NCBI GenBank assembly: GCA_039621445.1
Contig: CP154957.1
Coordinates: 36,858,382-36,922,381 of the forward strand
Source: Euglena gracilis
Taxonomy: Eukaryota > Euglenida > Euglenophyceae > Euglenales
DNA: 64,000 nt
Direction: 5' to 3'
Within the stretch, counting starts at the first letter, position 1, and each line of letters starts with the position of its first letter. This document shows, one piece after another, positions 20,455 to 31,011 of the stretch. The position numbers and the translations under genes were made by a program. The notes under the pieces are model-generated. The model was not told where the DNA came from and made no database searches. It saw nothing but the letters and a program-made list of their open reading frames with translations.

Positions 20455-20640
20455 TCAGGTTCTGAATTGCAGCGGCCTCGGCCGCTGCGCGGCCTTCGGC
20501 CTTCGGCCAGGCAGCCTTCGGGGCGCATGGCGGTAGACTGGGGGGGGGGGTAATCGGCCGACTAATGGTCGGTAGCTAGTCGGCGAGACGAGGTGGGGGG
20601 GGTATTGGTTAGTCGGCCGACTACCCACTCTAATGTACAA
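20455..20640. repeat. CTTCGG-rich and GTCGGCCGAC repeats
   Basis: CGGCCTTCGGCCTTCGGCC near 20491, then a G-run, then palindromic GTCGGCCGACTACCC near 20610. No gene seen. Confidence 0.6.
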
Positions 20641-20699
20641 ACGGGTCCAAACCGCCGACATTTAAGTCCCCCCCCCATGAAGAAAATACTATGCAATCG

Positions 20700-21125
20700 G
20701 CCTTCGGCTAGTCGGTGGTCATAAAAATGGTCTGTGGCGGGCCCAAATCACCCGGAAATGGTCCGGATTGGTCCAAATAAGTGTCTTACACCAACATAAA
20801 CACCCCCAGATGGAAATCTTTGGTCGGTGGGGGGTCGGTGGGCCCTTGATGGGGGTCCGGAGGGGATGATGAAACAGGGATTACATGAAAATCCTTTAGA
20901 AATGCAAGCATTCTGCATCACGAGAGGCAGGAAACTCCTCCCTCCACCCCTATCCGAACCTCAAATAACAAAATCCCTTCTGAGTTGGCAACATACTCGG
21001 GGGCTAAGTTGTTTTTGTGGCTCATTTTGGCATAGGCGGGGGGGGGGACTCCGCCCCACCCGCACCCCCCCTCAAATAACAAAATCCCCTCTATGTTGGC
21101 AACATACTTGAGCGCTAAGTCAAAA
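20700..21125 (+). repeat. Interspersed repeat K, copy 2
   Basis: Close copy of 14942-15384, including GGGATTACATGAAAATCC and CAAATAACAAAATCCC, the latter repeated after a G/C homopolymer block in both copies. Confidence 0.8.
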
Positions 21126-21299
21126 CCTGTTTTCTGGGCTCGACGCCTGTATTGGAATTTCTATTGTTATTATTCTATTCTGTCAAAATGGAAGAAAAAG
21201 GCATTCCAAAAAATGCGAAAAAAGGTTGGTCGACATTAACGGATTTCAGGCTGAAATTGACAATGTCCCAAAACGGAACAAAAAAGCATTCAGAAAAAG

Positions 21300-21510
21300 G
21301 ACACAAACGGTTGGTCGATTTCCATGACATCGGAATCCGTTTATGTCAGTCGATTTCCATTCAGGCGCCCGTTTATGTCGGTCGATTTCCATTCAGGCAC
21401 CCGATTATGTCGGTCGATTTCCATTCAGGCGCCCGTTTATGTCGGTCGATTTCCATTCAGGCGCCCGTTTATGTCTAACGGTTTCCATTCAGGCGCCCGT
21501 TAATGGGCCA
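21300..21510 (+). repeat. 36-bp tandem repeat (GGTCGATTTCCATTCAGGCG)
   Basis: About five consecutive units of GGTCGATTTCCATTCAGGCG followed by CCCGTTTATGTC. Similar units occur at 24720-24770 and 25045-25115, so the two loci share an ancestor. Confidence 0.8.
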
Positions 21511-21601
21511 AAAAACCACTTTTTTGGCCATATTTCCGTCCAGGCGGTTCGGTCGAATGAATTTCAAGACAGGCGTCGGGCCCAGACCAAATGGGTTTTA
21601 G

Positions 21602-21705
21602 AAAAATCGACCGACACTAACAGATTCAGCAGGGGCGCCGGGCGGCTCGCTTCGCTCGCTTGCGCCCGGCGCCCCTGCTGAATCTGTTAGTGTCGGTCGA
21701 TTTTT
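21602..21705. repeat. Hairpin repeat, unoccupied form
   Basis: A near-perfect inverted repeat with arms AAAAATCGACCGACACTAAC and GTTAGTGTCGGTCGATTTTT and the tip GCTCGCTTCGCTCGC. The homologous hairpin at 25220-27265 is split in its left arm by the second Mutator-like element. Confidence 0.85.
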
Positions 21706-21711
21706 GTATAG

Positions 21712-21886
21712 AAAATCCGATGGGGAGAGGTGTTCTTTTGCCAAAAGTGGCCCAAAATGGGCATTTTCCCCCCAAGTTTTTGCATATTCACCCCCGATTG
21801 GGGGGTTCTGGAGCCATTTGGGTTTTGACTGGTGTTGGGGTGATTTGGACAAAAGTTTTTTTCAGGGGGGGGGGGCTTAAATCTCC
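21712..21886 (+). repeat. Interspersed repeat J, intact reference copy
   Basis: Contains GATGGGGAGAGGTGTTC, TTTTTGCATATTCACCCCCG and TGATTTGGACAAAAG without interruption. It is the best in-window reference for the split copy around the DDE transposon. Confidence 0.75.
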
Positions 21887-22021
21887 AGAAAGAGGGGGGG
21901 TAGTGCAAAAAAATGGTGGTCGGGCCGACCATGGTCGGGCCGACGTCCCTGGTCGGGCCGACCAGGTCGGACCGACCACCACAAGGACGACCACCGGAAA
22001 TCCGCTCGGGGCCGTTCTTGG

Positions 22022-22858
22022 TTGAAACCGTGGGGGGTTGGTACACCCCTCCCCCCCCCCCTCTCCGAGGGTCCCGCCACCCCCTTCCCCCCCCCCCCCC
22101 TAGCCGGACCCCCTCGCCACGCCACCTGTTACATTTTTTATTTTGCAACCATGGTACACCCCTCCCCCCCCCATCCGAGACCCCCTCACCACGCCATTTT
22201 CCCGTCATTCCCCCCCCCCTATTCGGACCCCCTCGCCACGGCGTACCAACCCCCCGTGGATTAGGGGCTCTGGCTTCACGCCCGAACCGGCCTTCAAGGA
22301 GTCACGGCCAATTTCGCCCTAAATACCCATTTTTGAACATTTTTGAGCATTTTTGACCTCCTTTGGGCGCATGGCCATGCTGATCGGCCGATTGAAGTTT
22401 TCACATGTCTGATGCCATCTTACCCATGAATTGAAAGCTCTTCTTAAGGGCTTTTGACAAATGGCCACAAGATTCAGCCATAATGAACACAGCGCTTATT
22501 TTCAGCGATCATGTATTTTCCAAAATTTGACATCTTAATCTGTGAAATCCCACACCTCAGGTGCCATACAGCATATCAATTGAAAGCTCTCCCCAACACA
22601 TTTCTCTTGGTACCCACAGAACTCAGGCACACTGCACAGCGCCCTGAAAATCGTCGATCGCACGTTCCGACAAATTCAAAATTCCACTGTTCACCTGCCA
22701 TGTTGCCCCTTGATCGATAGCCCTTCTCAAGGGCTTTCAGCAGATGGCCTTAGATTCCAGCCGTGCTCCATGGTATTCTATTTCAGAAATTTCCGCGCCG
22801 AACCGGCGTCCTGAACGCCGGTTCGGGCGTGAAGCCAGAGCCCCAATACACGGTTCAA
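22022..22858. mobile_element. Inverted-arm element with nested family B insertion
   Basis: The outer arm TTGAAACCGT, then GGGGCTCTGGCTTCACGCCC, is mirrored at 22817-22858 ending CACGGTTCAA. The left arm is split by a family B element. The 500-bp interior has degenerate satellite units (about 22430, 22575 and 22710) and no gene. The TTGAAACCGTG end resembles the termini of the YR element at 13561. Confidence 0.65.
22032..22255. mobile_element. Family B element, second copy
   Basis: The ends GGGGGGTTGGTAC and GTACCAACCCCCC are the same as at 11321-11509. The interior again has GACCCCCTCGCCACGCCA units. The flanks read CCGT and GTGG, allowing a 2-4 bp target duplication. Confidence 0.75.
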
Positions 22859-22859
22859 T

Positions 22860-23560
22860 CAGCAACCCTCCATTTGGGAGGTTTTTTTTTGGCACCAATG
22901 CCAAAATTGGGCGGTGGAGGCCAATTTTACTAATACTAATGGATCGAAAGCCCATTTTTCTTTGATTGAAGTGTTCAAAGCATCTCGGAAATGAAACAAA
23001 AGCGAAGGAAGTGGGGGGGTGCCTTTTTTTAATTTTCTTTCATCTTCAGGATCGTTTGATTTGATTTGATATTATGCAAGATGATGTGTGATGTTCATGG
23101 CCGCACTGCTGATTCGACGATATTTACTGGTTTCATGAGTCAAGTATCACAAAATGCCTTCCAACCGTTTCCATTATTTTTACCCCCCCCCCAATTAGAA
23201 GTCCCCCGTAGCTGCTATTCGATCCAGGGGTTTTCAAAAGCCAGGTCCAGCCAACCAGCACCTTTTTTCCAGCCGTCATCCCCGCCAGCCCCCCCCCCCC
23301 CCGATCCTAAAGTTAACTTTTGCTTGACTCAATGCCGGAAGTCAAAAAGAAACAAGCCTTTTGTTTTTATTTTAAAAGAACTCTAGGTTTGTTTTGGCCG
23401 ATTTTTGGGGGGGTTGGCAGCACTTTGTACCCCATGACCCTCGAGATACCCTCAATAAAATGAAAAAAATGCAATTTTTGGACGTTTTGGGACCTCACCA
23501 AATGGGATATGGGATATATGGAAGTTTGAAGCTTTTTTGGGGCTGAAAAATGTAAAGTTC
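22860..23560. other. No gene recognised
   Basis: Mixed sequence with C-runs at 23185 and 23290. One short plus-strand frame (23066-23386) has no recognisable motif. Confidence 0.45.
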
Positions 23561-23629
23561 AGTGTCAAAATGGGGTTGGCATTGGGGCGGGGGTCCTGAA
23601 AATGGTCATCTGCATGGGGGGACGTGGTC

Positions 23630-24110
23630 ACCGTATTGGAGCCCAGGCACAGGGGGGGAGTTCCCGCAGGACCCCCCTGTCGAGTTGCGAACCAACCGGA
23701 CCGGTCGAGTTCGGGGGGGGGGAGGGGGGTCCGGGGTCTGGACTGACAAAATTTTGTTGGGGAGCCCAGGCACCGGGGGGGGGGGGTCCCGCAAGACCCC
23801 CCTGTCGAGGTCTGAACTTAACCAGACAGGGGGGGGTTGGGACCCGAATTTGACTGCCTAGCCCCCAATGCCTTTTGGGGCCTAGGCACAGGGGGGGGGT
23901 CCCGCGGGACCCCAGTTGCGAACTCAACCGGACCGGTTGATCGAGGGGGGGGGAGGGGGGGGAGGAGGCTGGACAAACAAAAAACAATGGGGGAGCCCAG
24001 GCGCCAGGGGGGGGGGGCGGGACTCGAGGTCCGAACTCAACCAGAGAGCAGAGAGGGGGGGAGGGGGGTTTGGGGACCCGACTTGACTGCCTAGCCCCCT
24101 TGGGGAAAAA
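23630..24110 (+). repeat. Minisatellite of about 110-120 bp, four units
   Basis: GGAGCCCAGGCACAGGGGGG, CCCGCAGGACCCCCCTGTCG and AACCGGACCGG-type strings recur at about 23637, 23760, 23880 and 23995, with growing divergence and variable G-runs. Confidence 0.75.
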
Positions 24111-24720
24111 ATTCAAAGCTGATTTCTTCCAGTGTGTTTTTTTCTTCATTTGCATTAACTTATTTTCCCCTTGAATGTGGCCCTGCCCTCTTCACCATGT
24201 TTTATTTACTTTTGCTGAAACCCAAGCAAGTTCTTTAAGGACTCTCCAAGTCATCCGGGGGGTGTTAAAAAAATATTTGACCCCCCCCCCCAATTGGCTT
24301 TTTGGCCTCCGGGACAAGATCAGCCAATTTCGCCAAGCCGCGAAAAGGGCCCAGAGAACCTCCAAAAACGTCCGTTTCGAAAATTTTAAAATTTGCCGGA
24401 TAAGAAAAGGTCATGACCAATCCATACACAAAAAACCAACCAATTTTGCACAGGTAAAAAAAATTAAGGGGTGGGGATCCTCGCCCCCCCCCCCCTAATT
24501 GTCCCCCCTCCCCCTAATTGGCTAATTGGGGGCCCAGAGTGGCTATTTTGGTTTCCCATGATGCCTGGAGGTGGCCATTTTGCATTTTTGGGGGGGGGTG
24601 AGGGTACACAATTGTAAATGGAATAAAATTTCGCACGATCCAAAGCTGCATTAAAACCTATTTTTTTTTTGGGCCCGACTCCTGTCTTGAATTTCTACTG
24701 ATTTCAGGCTGAAGTTGTTT
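24110..24720. other. No gene recognised
   Basis: T-rich sequence plus poly-C/AATTGGC strings near 24285 and 24490, which look like ends of a poly-C foldback family. Nothing coding is convincing. Confidence 0.45.
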
Positions 24721-25130
24721 AGGTCAGTCGATTTCCATTCGGGCGACCGTTTAGGTCAGTCAATTTCCATTCCATTGAATTCTGTTGCTGGTCAGATTCG
24801 GAATTTTTGGTGAAATTTTGGACATTTTGGATATTTTGGATTTCCACTTTTTTCGACATTTTCAGTCCTATGGGGTTCGGGAAGCGTTTTGGACCAGACA
24901 AGGACTAATTTTGCGGTCAGATGATCGCAACTGGCTGAGCTTAGGATGTCCCGTTTCATTTTCTGGAAGTTCAGAACAAGCATTCTGTACAATTTGGCCA
25001 GATGCAGTTGTCAAAAAAGGTTGGTCGATTTCCAAGACATCGGAATCCGTTTAGGTCAGTCGATTTCCATTCAGGCGCCCGTTTACGTCAGTCGATTTCC
25101 ATTCAGGCGCCCTTGAATGGGCCAAAAACT
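24720..25130 (+). repeat. GTCGATTTCCATTC repeat units
   Basis: Two small clusters of the 36-bp unit seen at 21300-21510, separated by about 270 bp of plain sequence. They precede the left arm of the split hairpin, as at 21300-21705. Confidence 0.65.
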
Positions 25131-25688
25131 ACTTTTTTTTGGCAATGTTTCCGTCCACACGAAACGGTCAAATGAACTTCAAGACAGGCGTCGGGCCCAG
25201 ACCAAATGGGTTTTAGAAAAATCGACCGACACTAACAGATTTGGTCCTGGTCGGAAAATCGCGGATGACCAAATTGCGGGTCCGCCCGACCATGGTCGGG
25301 CTGACCACCTGGTCGGCCCGACCATTGTGGGTCGGCCTGACCTGGTCGGTAGGAAACGCAATATCCGCACTCCCCCCCCCCCCCTTCTGGAGATTTAGGC
25401 CCCCCCCCCCCCCCTGCGGAAAAACATTGTCTTTGCATATACCTATAAACTGGGGAAACCTGGCGTGCATAAACGCATGGCCGTCTTTGCCGTGCTCAAG
25501 GGTATTTTTGTTGTTACTGCTTCTCCTCCCTGCCAGTCGACCTAGGGCGCCACAGGCGCCCTGCAAAAGAATTTGCTGATGGCGTTTTCCTGTGCCCAAA
25601 AAGAATTTATGAGGTTATTTGAAGGAGTAGGGTTAGGGTTACGATTCTTATCTAAACAGCAGAACATTTCCCACTCAACATTGTTAGA

Positions 25689-25853
25689 TTGGTCTCTACA
25701 AGGTACCCAGCTGCCCCAAAGAGCCGCCCAACTAGGGTTAAAAACATGGGTGGACCCGAGCGAGGCGCCGAAGGCGCCGAGCGAGGGTCCCCCCATGTGT
25801 ATTAACCCCAGTTGGGCGGCTCTTTGGGGCAGCTGGTACCTTGTAGGGGCCAA
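25689..25853. repeat. Hairpin repeat, family P, intact copy
   Basis: Arms TTGGTCTCTACAAGGTACC and GGTACCTTGTAGGGGCCAA; tip GGCGCCGAAGGCGCC. The half copy at 4011-4150 matches its right side. Confidence 0.8.
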
Positions 25854-25919
25854 TTTATCACGTTTCTGAACAGCCGGCTAGTCCTCAAAATTGAAATTTT
25901 TTTAAGCCAGTTAATGAAG

Positions 25920-25980
25920 GAGTAGGGTTAGGGTCAGGGTTGGGGTTAGGGTTAGGGTTAGGGTTCGGATTAGGGTTAGG
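25920..25980 (+). repeat. Telomere-like tract, left part
   Basis: Tandem GGGTTAGGG units with GGGTTGGGG and GGGTTCGG variants. The tract continues at 26397-26466 after the foldback insertion 25983-26396. Confidence 0.85.
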
Positions 25981-25982
25981 TA

Positions 25983-26396
25983 TAACCCCCCCCCCCCTAA
26001 TAGTGCTGCGGGGCCAATAGAGCTGCGGGTCCAAATAGTGCTGCACCCCCAGCCGGATGAAGCGAGCGTCCAATAGTGCTGCACCCCCCAAATCACAGCA
26101 GTGTGAAATGCGGAGAAGCTGGTGCAGCCTACTGCAGGCACCTTTTGTAACCCGCGGAGAGGGGTAAGGGGGCAAATTCCCACCCGAGCAACTCACAGAA
26201 GTCGTCCGAAGATGAACCACACGACCTCATTAGCCTCAGAGAAGGACATTGAGGACAAAAAGGGTGCTTGTAGTGATAGGCCGGGACTAAGAGGCACCCA
26301 GTCCAATAGTGCTGCAGGTCCAAATAGTGCTGCACCCCCGCCGCCGGAGGCGGCCGTCCAATAGAGCTGCGGGTGCAATACTATTTGGGGGGGGTT
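25983..26396. mobile_element. Poly-C/poly-G foldback, TAATAGTGCTGC family (E)
   Basis: It begins AACCCCCCCCCCC then CTAATAGTGCTGCGG and ends GCAATACTATTTGGGGGGGG and TTTA, inserted within telomere-like repeats. The interior has several TCCAATAGTGCTGCACCCCC steps and CGCCGCCGGAGGCGGCCG. A second member is at 37439-37855. Confidence 0.75.
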
Positions 26397-26466
26397 TAGG
26401 GTTAGGGTTAGGGTTTCGGGTTAGGGTTGGGGTTAGGGTTTGGGTTACCTTTAAGGTTAGGGTTAG
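26397..26466 (+). repeat. Telomere-like tract, right part
   Basis: GGGTTAGGGTTAGGG with GGGTTTCGGG variants, the continuation of 25920-25980. Confidence 0.85.
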
Positions 26467-26830
26467 GTGCCTGATTGCGCATGCCCACCAAACGATCCGG
26501 CACCGAAGGGTTTTTGTTTTTTGAGGGGGGGGGGGGGGGGGGGGCGGTACCCCCCCCCCCGCTGGACGACCAAGGGCGCCGAAGGCGCCCTCCGACAATG
26601 GGTGTCTGATTGCGCATGCTCACAAAACGGTCTGGCAGCGAAGGGATTTTGTTATTGGGGGCGGGGTGGTGCGGGGGGGGCGGCAGCCCCCCCCCCCCCC
26701 CGCTGGGCGACCCAGGGCCAAAGGCCAGAGGCGCCCTCCGACTATGGGTGTCTGATTGCGCATGCTCACCAAACAGTCCGGCAGCGACGGGATTTTGTTA
26801 TTGGGGGCGGGGGGGGTGAGGGGGGGGGGC
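26466..26830 (+). repeat. Tandem array with GATTGCGCATGC and GGGATTTTGTTATTGG
   Basis: About three units homologous to 4346-4829, again directly after telomere-like DNA. The unit boundary is marked by long G/C runs. Confidence 0.8.
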
Positions 26831-27172
26831 GGTTGGGGTTGAACAGAAACCAAATCTCCGTGTTTTTTCCAATGCTCTGCCCTTTTGTCGGTTCTGCCAT
26901 GTCCCTAGCTCAGCGGTGCCTGTTGCTTTTGGATACAGTCATTTCTAGTCATTTCTGCGATCATTCCATCACGGTGTGAACTGGACTTATTCTCTCAGGA
27001 TCCCACCGGAGGGGGGGGGGAGTAGTGCGGAATAATGCGGGTCGGCCCGACCTGGTCGGCCCGACCCACACTGGTCGGTAAGCTATATGCAGTGGTCGGG
27101 CCGACCAGTGGTCGGGCTGACCAGGTCGGCCCGACCCGCAATTTGGTCATCCGCGATTATCCGCACGGAGCC

Positions 27173-27265
27173 AACAGATTTAGCAGGGGCGCCGGGCGGC
27201 TCGCTTCGCTCGCTCGCGCCCGGCGCCCCTGCTGAATCTGTTAGTGTCGGTCGATTTTTGTATAG
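27173..27265. repeat. Remainder of the split hairpin
   Basis: From AACAGATTTAGCAGGGGCG to GTTAGTGTCGGTCGATTTTT. It carries the rest of the left arm, the GCTCGCTTCGCTCGCTCGC tip and the full right arm. Confidence 0.8.
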
Positions 27266-27269
27266 AAGT

Positions 27270-27800
27270 TCTCAAGAGAAGAGGGAGATTGAACTTGAGG
27301 TTAAACACAGCCTGGCTGTTGAGGTCGAAACAGGGTGATGGACAGTCCCCGAGTCCTTTGTTTTAGGTCCCCAGTGATTTCCTTTCATTCCCCAGTATTT
27401 TGGAGATATTTTGAAACTTTTCGATTTTTTTGATCTCAAAATGGCTCAAAAGCGGCTAAGTCAAAACAATCAATACAGAGCAAAAATGGGCCATCTCAGA
27501 CCAGGCGCGCGGCTGACTTTGGCGGCGTATATGGGGTAATAGAGGGTCACATGGAAATGGTTGATGTGGAAGCATCGCGCGACCATTCCTTTTGAAAGGC
27601 CACCACCTCTAGGATCTCCTCGCAAAGCAAGATCTGAGGTGTGCTCTTTCATTCTGTTGTGCTCACCACTGCAATTAAATTCATCTCTTGGATGACAAAC
27701 TGTTTTTCAACACGTTTTTTTGCAAAAAAACAGGGGGGTTTCTGGACAAAAAACACTCTTTCAACACGCTATTTGCTCCATTAATCGGTTATTCAATTAC
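27270..27800. other. No gene recognised
   Basis: Unremarkable mixed sequence with a few T/A runs. A minus-strand 60-residue frame (27470-27652) shows no motif. Confidence 0.45.
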
Positions 27801-27807
27801 GGAGGCT

Positions 27808-28040
27808 AACCCCCCCCCCTAATAGGAGCACGGGTGCGCTTATACGGGACCGCCGCCTCCGGCGGCGGGGGGTGCGCTTCTATTTGGACCCTACCTGCAC
27901 GGTTTTTGTTGATTTCCTTTAGAAATCCTATCAAAATGGGGGTGCGCTTGTAGCGGACCGCCGCCTTCGGCGGCGGGGGGTGCGCTTTTATTTGGACCCT
28001 GCGCTTGTAGCGGCCCCGTGCTTCTATTAGGGGGGGGTTT
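27808..28040. mobile_element. Poly-C/poly-G foldback, CTAATAGGAGC family
   Basis: It starts AACCCCCCCCCCTAATAGGAG and ends CTTCTATTAGGGGGGGGTTTA. The interior has two GGACCGCCGCC-TTCGG/TCCGG hairpins (tip CCGCCTTCGGCGG near 27965). Confidence 0.7.
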
Positions 28041-28460
28041 AGGCATAGTGGGGGGGGACCGAAATTGTTGGGTGTTTTTTTATGATTGGCACCAAGGCTG
28101 ACGGCTTGTTTTCTTTGAAACAAAAAAACATGTCGTTTTTTTAAAAAAAAGTATGTTTTTTGAAAAAAAAACGTCATGGAGGGTTTGGGGGAAAATTTTT
28201 TGATTTTTTTTTAGAAAAAAGTTCACTTTTTTATCTGTAACGTCCGTACAGGGTGCTGGCTTCACATGTGCGACGCCTTGCCAATCATCATTTTTGGATG
28301 AAGGGTCTGGAAAAACTAAAATACGTCACTTTTTGATGATAAAAAAATGACTTTAGAACTTTTTCCTCAAAATAGCCAATTTGCAAGGAAAAAGGTCAAT
28401 TTTCTCTTTTTCAAAAAAAAACATGTATATTTTGGGTGTTTTTTTTAAAAAAAATTATTC

Positions 28461-28573
28461 ACAAATTGTGGCTGACCCAGATTTCAGCCTGAAACTGGGT
28501 TCAGGGGGCCCCCTTTGGGGGCCCCCCTGCTGAACCCAGTTTCAGGCTGAAATCCGGGCCAGCCACGATTTGT
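28461..28573. repeat. Hairpin abutting the recombinase-side TIR (family C, second copy)
   Basis: An inverted repeat from ACAAATTGTGGCTGACCC to its complement ending CCACGATTTGT, with the tip CCCCCTTTGGGGG. It directly precedes the TIR at 28574, as 9116-9228 adjoins the TIR of the short copy. The arms have GAAACTGGGTTCAGG where the other copy has GAAAACGTGTTCAGG. Confidence 0.85.
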
Positions 28574-28786
28574 TTAAAACCGTGTTCAGAGCCAGCCAAA
28601 TGCCTTCCCTGAAATTCGTGGTGATGACTCACTTAATAGAAGAAAAATGCGAAAAACATGAAAAATTGATGGAAAAACGGCGCCCCCCCCTGAAATTTGT
28701 GGCTAGCCACGAATGCCTGCCCTGAAAGTTCTGGCACCTCACTCCGTGTGAACATACATTATTGTTTTTTTCCCCACAGCCTTCCT

Positions 28787-31010
28787 ATGGCAAAACATGC
28801 GGTGAACCTTGTGGAAGGTCTGTTACCACCATTTCCTAAAACGGAACTATTCCTTGCTGCTCTTGCGGTGCACCAGCAAGATGCCAAAGAACCGAAGGTT
28901 GACCCCCTTCTTTGCAATTTGCTGGTGAAAGGCAACAAGAAGAAAAAGTCCGCCTCCAAGGGTACAGAGCTTGCTAGTGTGGCCAACTGTTTGGAGTTCT
29001 CCAAACTTTGTGAACACATGCAAGCCTCTTATCCAGAGCTGGATGATTTTTTCGTTGCCTGGATGGGGTGGGAACTGGAACCCAGCCTTTTGTTCGATGA
29101 AGCGAGCGTCATCGAACAGTGTGTGGCTCAACGCAAGCAGCAGTCAGGAACCATGTTCGTTTCAGGGAATCGTCGGGCAACCTCCTTTCAGACATATGTG
29201 AAGAGTCATGGCACAAAGTGGGGCCCCCATACCACCCCCATACCCCATACCACCCCCATACCACCCCCATACCACCCCCCTCCTCCCCCCACACCCCCCC
29301 CATACCCCCCCCATACCCCCCCATACCCCCCCCATACCCCCCCATACCCCAAAAAATTTTTTTGCCCGAAAAAATGTTTTTTGGCCTCCTGCACCCGGAA
29401 AACCTGTTTTCGCGCCGAACTTGAGTGTTTTTTGGTGATTGGGTCCAAAACGACGAAAAAATGCGAATTTTTTTTGTCCAAAACCTATTTTTGAGCCCAA
29501 AATGAGCGTTTTTCGACAGCGCGATGTATGAAACTGTTCGAGTGCCCGGGGGGGGGCTCCCGCCCCCCCCGGACCCCCTCCCCCGTCAACAGAAATAACC
29601 TCATCTTTGTCTACCGACTTTTTTGTGGGCAAATCGCGCGATGTATGAAACTGTTCGAGTGCCCGGGGGGGGGCTCCCGCCTCCCCCCGGACCCCCCCCG
29701 GCAACAGAAATAACCTCATCTTTGTCTACCGACTTTTTTGTGGGCAAATCGCGCGATATATAAAACTCTTCCGGTGCCGGGGGGGGGGGGGCTCCCCCCC
29801 CCCGGACCCCCCCGGCAAAAAAATAAACCTCATCTTTGTCTCCGGAGTTATTTTGCGGACAAATAGCGCGATATATGAAATTTTTCGAGTGGCCCGGGGG
29901 GATGAGGGATTGCAGGATCTCCCTTTTCCAGCCAACCACATCAACAATATCCCAAACACTTCCCCACCATACCCCCCCCCCACACCCCCATACCCCCCAT
30001 ACCCCATACCCCATACCCCATACCACCCCCATACCCCCCCATACCCCCCCCATGCCACCCCCATACCACCCCCATACCACCCCCATACCACCCCCATACC
30101 ACCCCCATACCACCCCCATACCACCCCCATACCACCCCCATACTACCCCCATACCACCCCCATACCACCCCCGTACCACCCCCATACCACCCCCATACCC
30201 CAGGTATGGGGGCCCCACTTTGTGCCATATGTGTATGTGAATGCCGTCGCTCGGGCATTCCGCAAAACCACCAGCGAGGGAGTCGTTGTGCTTTCTTCTG
30301 TGCGCCAATTCCCCCGCTTCAACGAAGTGTTTTCGCGCTCTCTGGAGCGCGAAAGGGCGAAGAAGGCTGTTTCCTCAGTGGTTCGGCCTCCAGCTGACGT
30401 TTTGCAGCCTGAAGAGTTGGACCACTTGCTAAAGGGGGTGAATTGGTCCAATCCTTATGAGGCTCAAAGAGCCAACATTCTGGTGGTGGGCTTCACCACT
30501 GGACTCCGAAGTGAGGTGCTCCGTCGGCTGGAGATTGGCTCCTTCACCGAGGGGGTGACAGAGGATGGGAAAAAAATGTTCACACCATGGGAACCATGAA
30601 GAATCACCAGGCTGCGTGAATCTTTGATCGTGTATGCAGCATTGTTGCGGCAGGTCATCGTGCAAGGTCCCGATGCCCTATCGTGCCCCGTGGCAGCAAT
30701 CCTTCGACAAAGGCAGCTGGTGGTGCAAGCTCCGCCTGGGGAAGGTGGAAACTGGTTATTTTGCTCTGCGAAATTCACCCTTCACACATTGTCACCTCTG
30801 CAGACCGCTGGCGAAACCTATTGCGGAGTGGCTGTGTGGGTTTCCAAATGTGTTTCCTGCAGGCTGACATTCATTCAAAGACGTGGCCCGAAGAGCAGCC
30901 ACGACACGTCTGGCAAATGCGCCAGACTTGTCTTTGGATGACGTTGCGAAGCTTCATGGTGCATCGCAACACCATCCAAATCTATCACCGAATGTCACGC
31001 AGTACCCCCC
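28787..31010 (+). pseudogene. Tyrosine recombinase, interrupted by insertion and frameshifts
   Basis: Probable start MAKHAVNLVEGLLPP at 28787, the same start context as the fragment at 8810. Up to 29202 it encodes the N-terminal domain. A 1,031-bp insertion follows, and coding resumes at 30234 with matching frame and homology. Box I is VVGFTTGLRSEVLRRL (about 30478-30525), where R is the expected first catalytic arginine. A frame change follows near 30597. Near 30869-31005 another frame reads HSFKDVARRAATTRLA and later KLHGASQHHPNLSPNVTQY, matching box II and the terminal tyrosine; HSFK replaces the usual HxxR. The enzyme type cleaves and rejoins DNA through a 3'-phosphotyrosine. The family resembles Crypton and other eukaryotic YR transposons. 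Confidence 0.7.
29203..30233. mobile_element. 1,031-bp TIR element inserted in the recombinase gene
   Basis: TATGTGAA flanks it at 29195-29202 and 30234-30241. Near the ends, ATGGCACAAAGTGGGGCCCC is matched by its complement at about 30207-30229. Removing the element and one flank joins SFQTYV to NAVARAF, which aligns without a gap to SFCSYVNSLAYLF in the paralogue at 13887. The interior is ATACCACCCCC minisatellite on both sides and three 118-bp units around GCGCGATGTATGAAACTGTT. No transposase. Confidence 0.75.
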
Positions 31011-31011
31011 C

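Larger units (their letters stand above)
25243..27172. mobile_element. Mutator-like element with 9-bp target duplication (copy 2)
   Basis: Flanked by AACAGATTT at 25234-25242 and 27173-27181. The target is the left arm of a hairpin that is intact at 21602-21705. The TIRs include GGAAAATCGCGGATGACC and its counterpart GGTCATCCGCGATTATCC, plus palindromic GGTCGG units. The interior order (hairpin P, telomere-like tract, tandem array, GGTCGG block) is that of 3724-9603 without the later insertions. No transposase is visible. Confidence 0.8.

Noticed and set aside
21300-21510. Possible CRISPR-like repeat
   Set aside because: Tandem 36-bp units without spacers; a related cluster lies at 24720, so it is a minisatellite.
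23837-24155. Proline- or glycine-rich frames on both strands
   Set aside because: They follow the 110-120 bp minisatellite and its C/G runs.
29221-30200. Open frames made of P/H/T/I or G/Y/V/W repeats
   Set aside because: Generated by the ATACCACCCCC minisatellite inside the insertion; not a protein gene.
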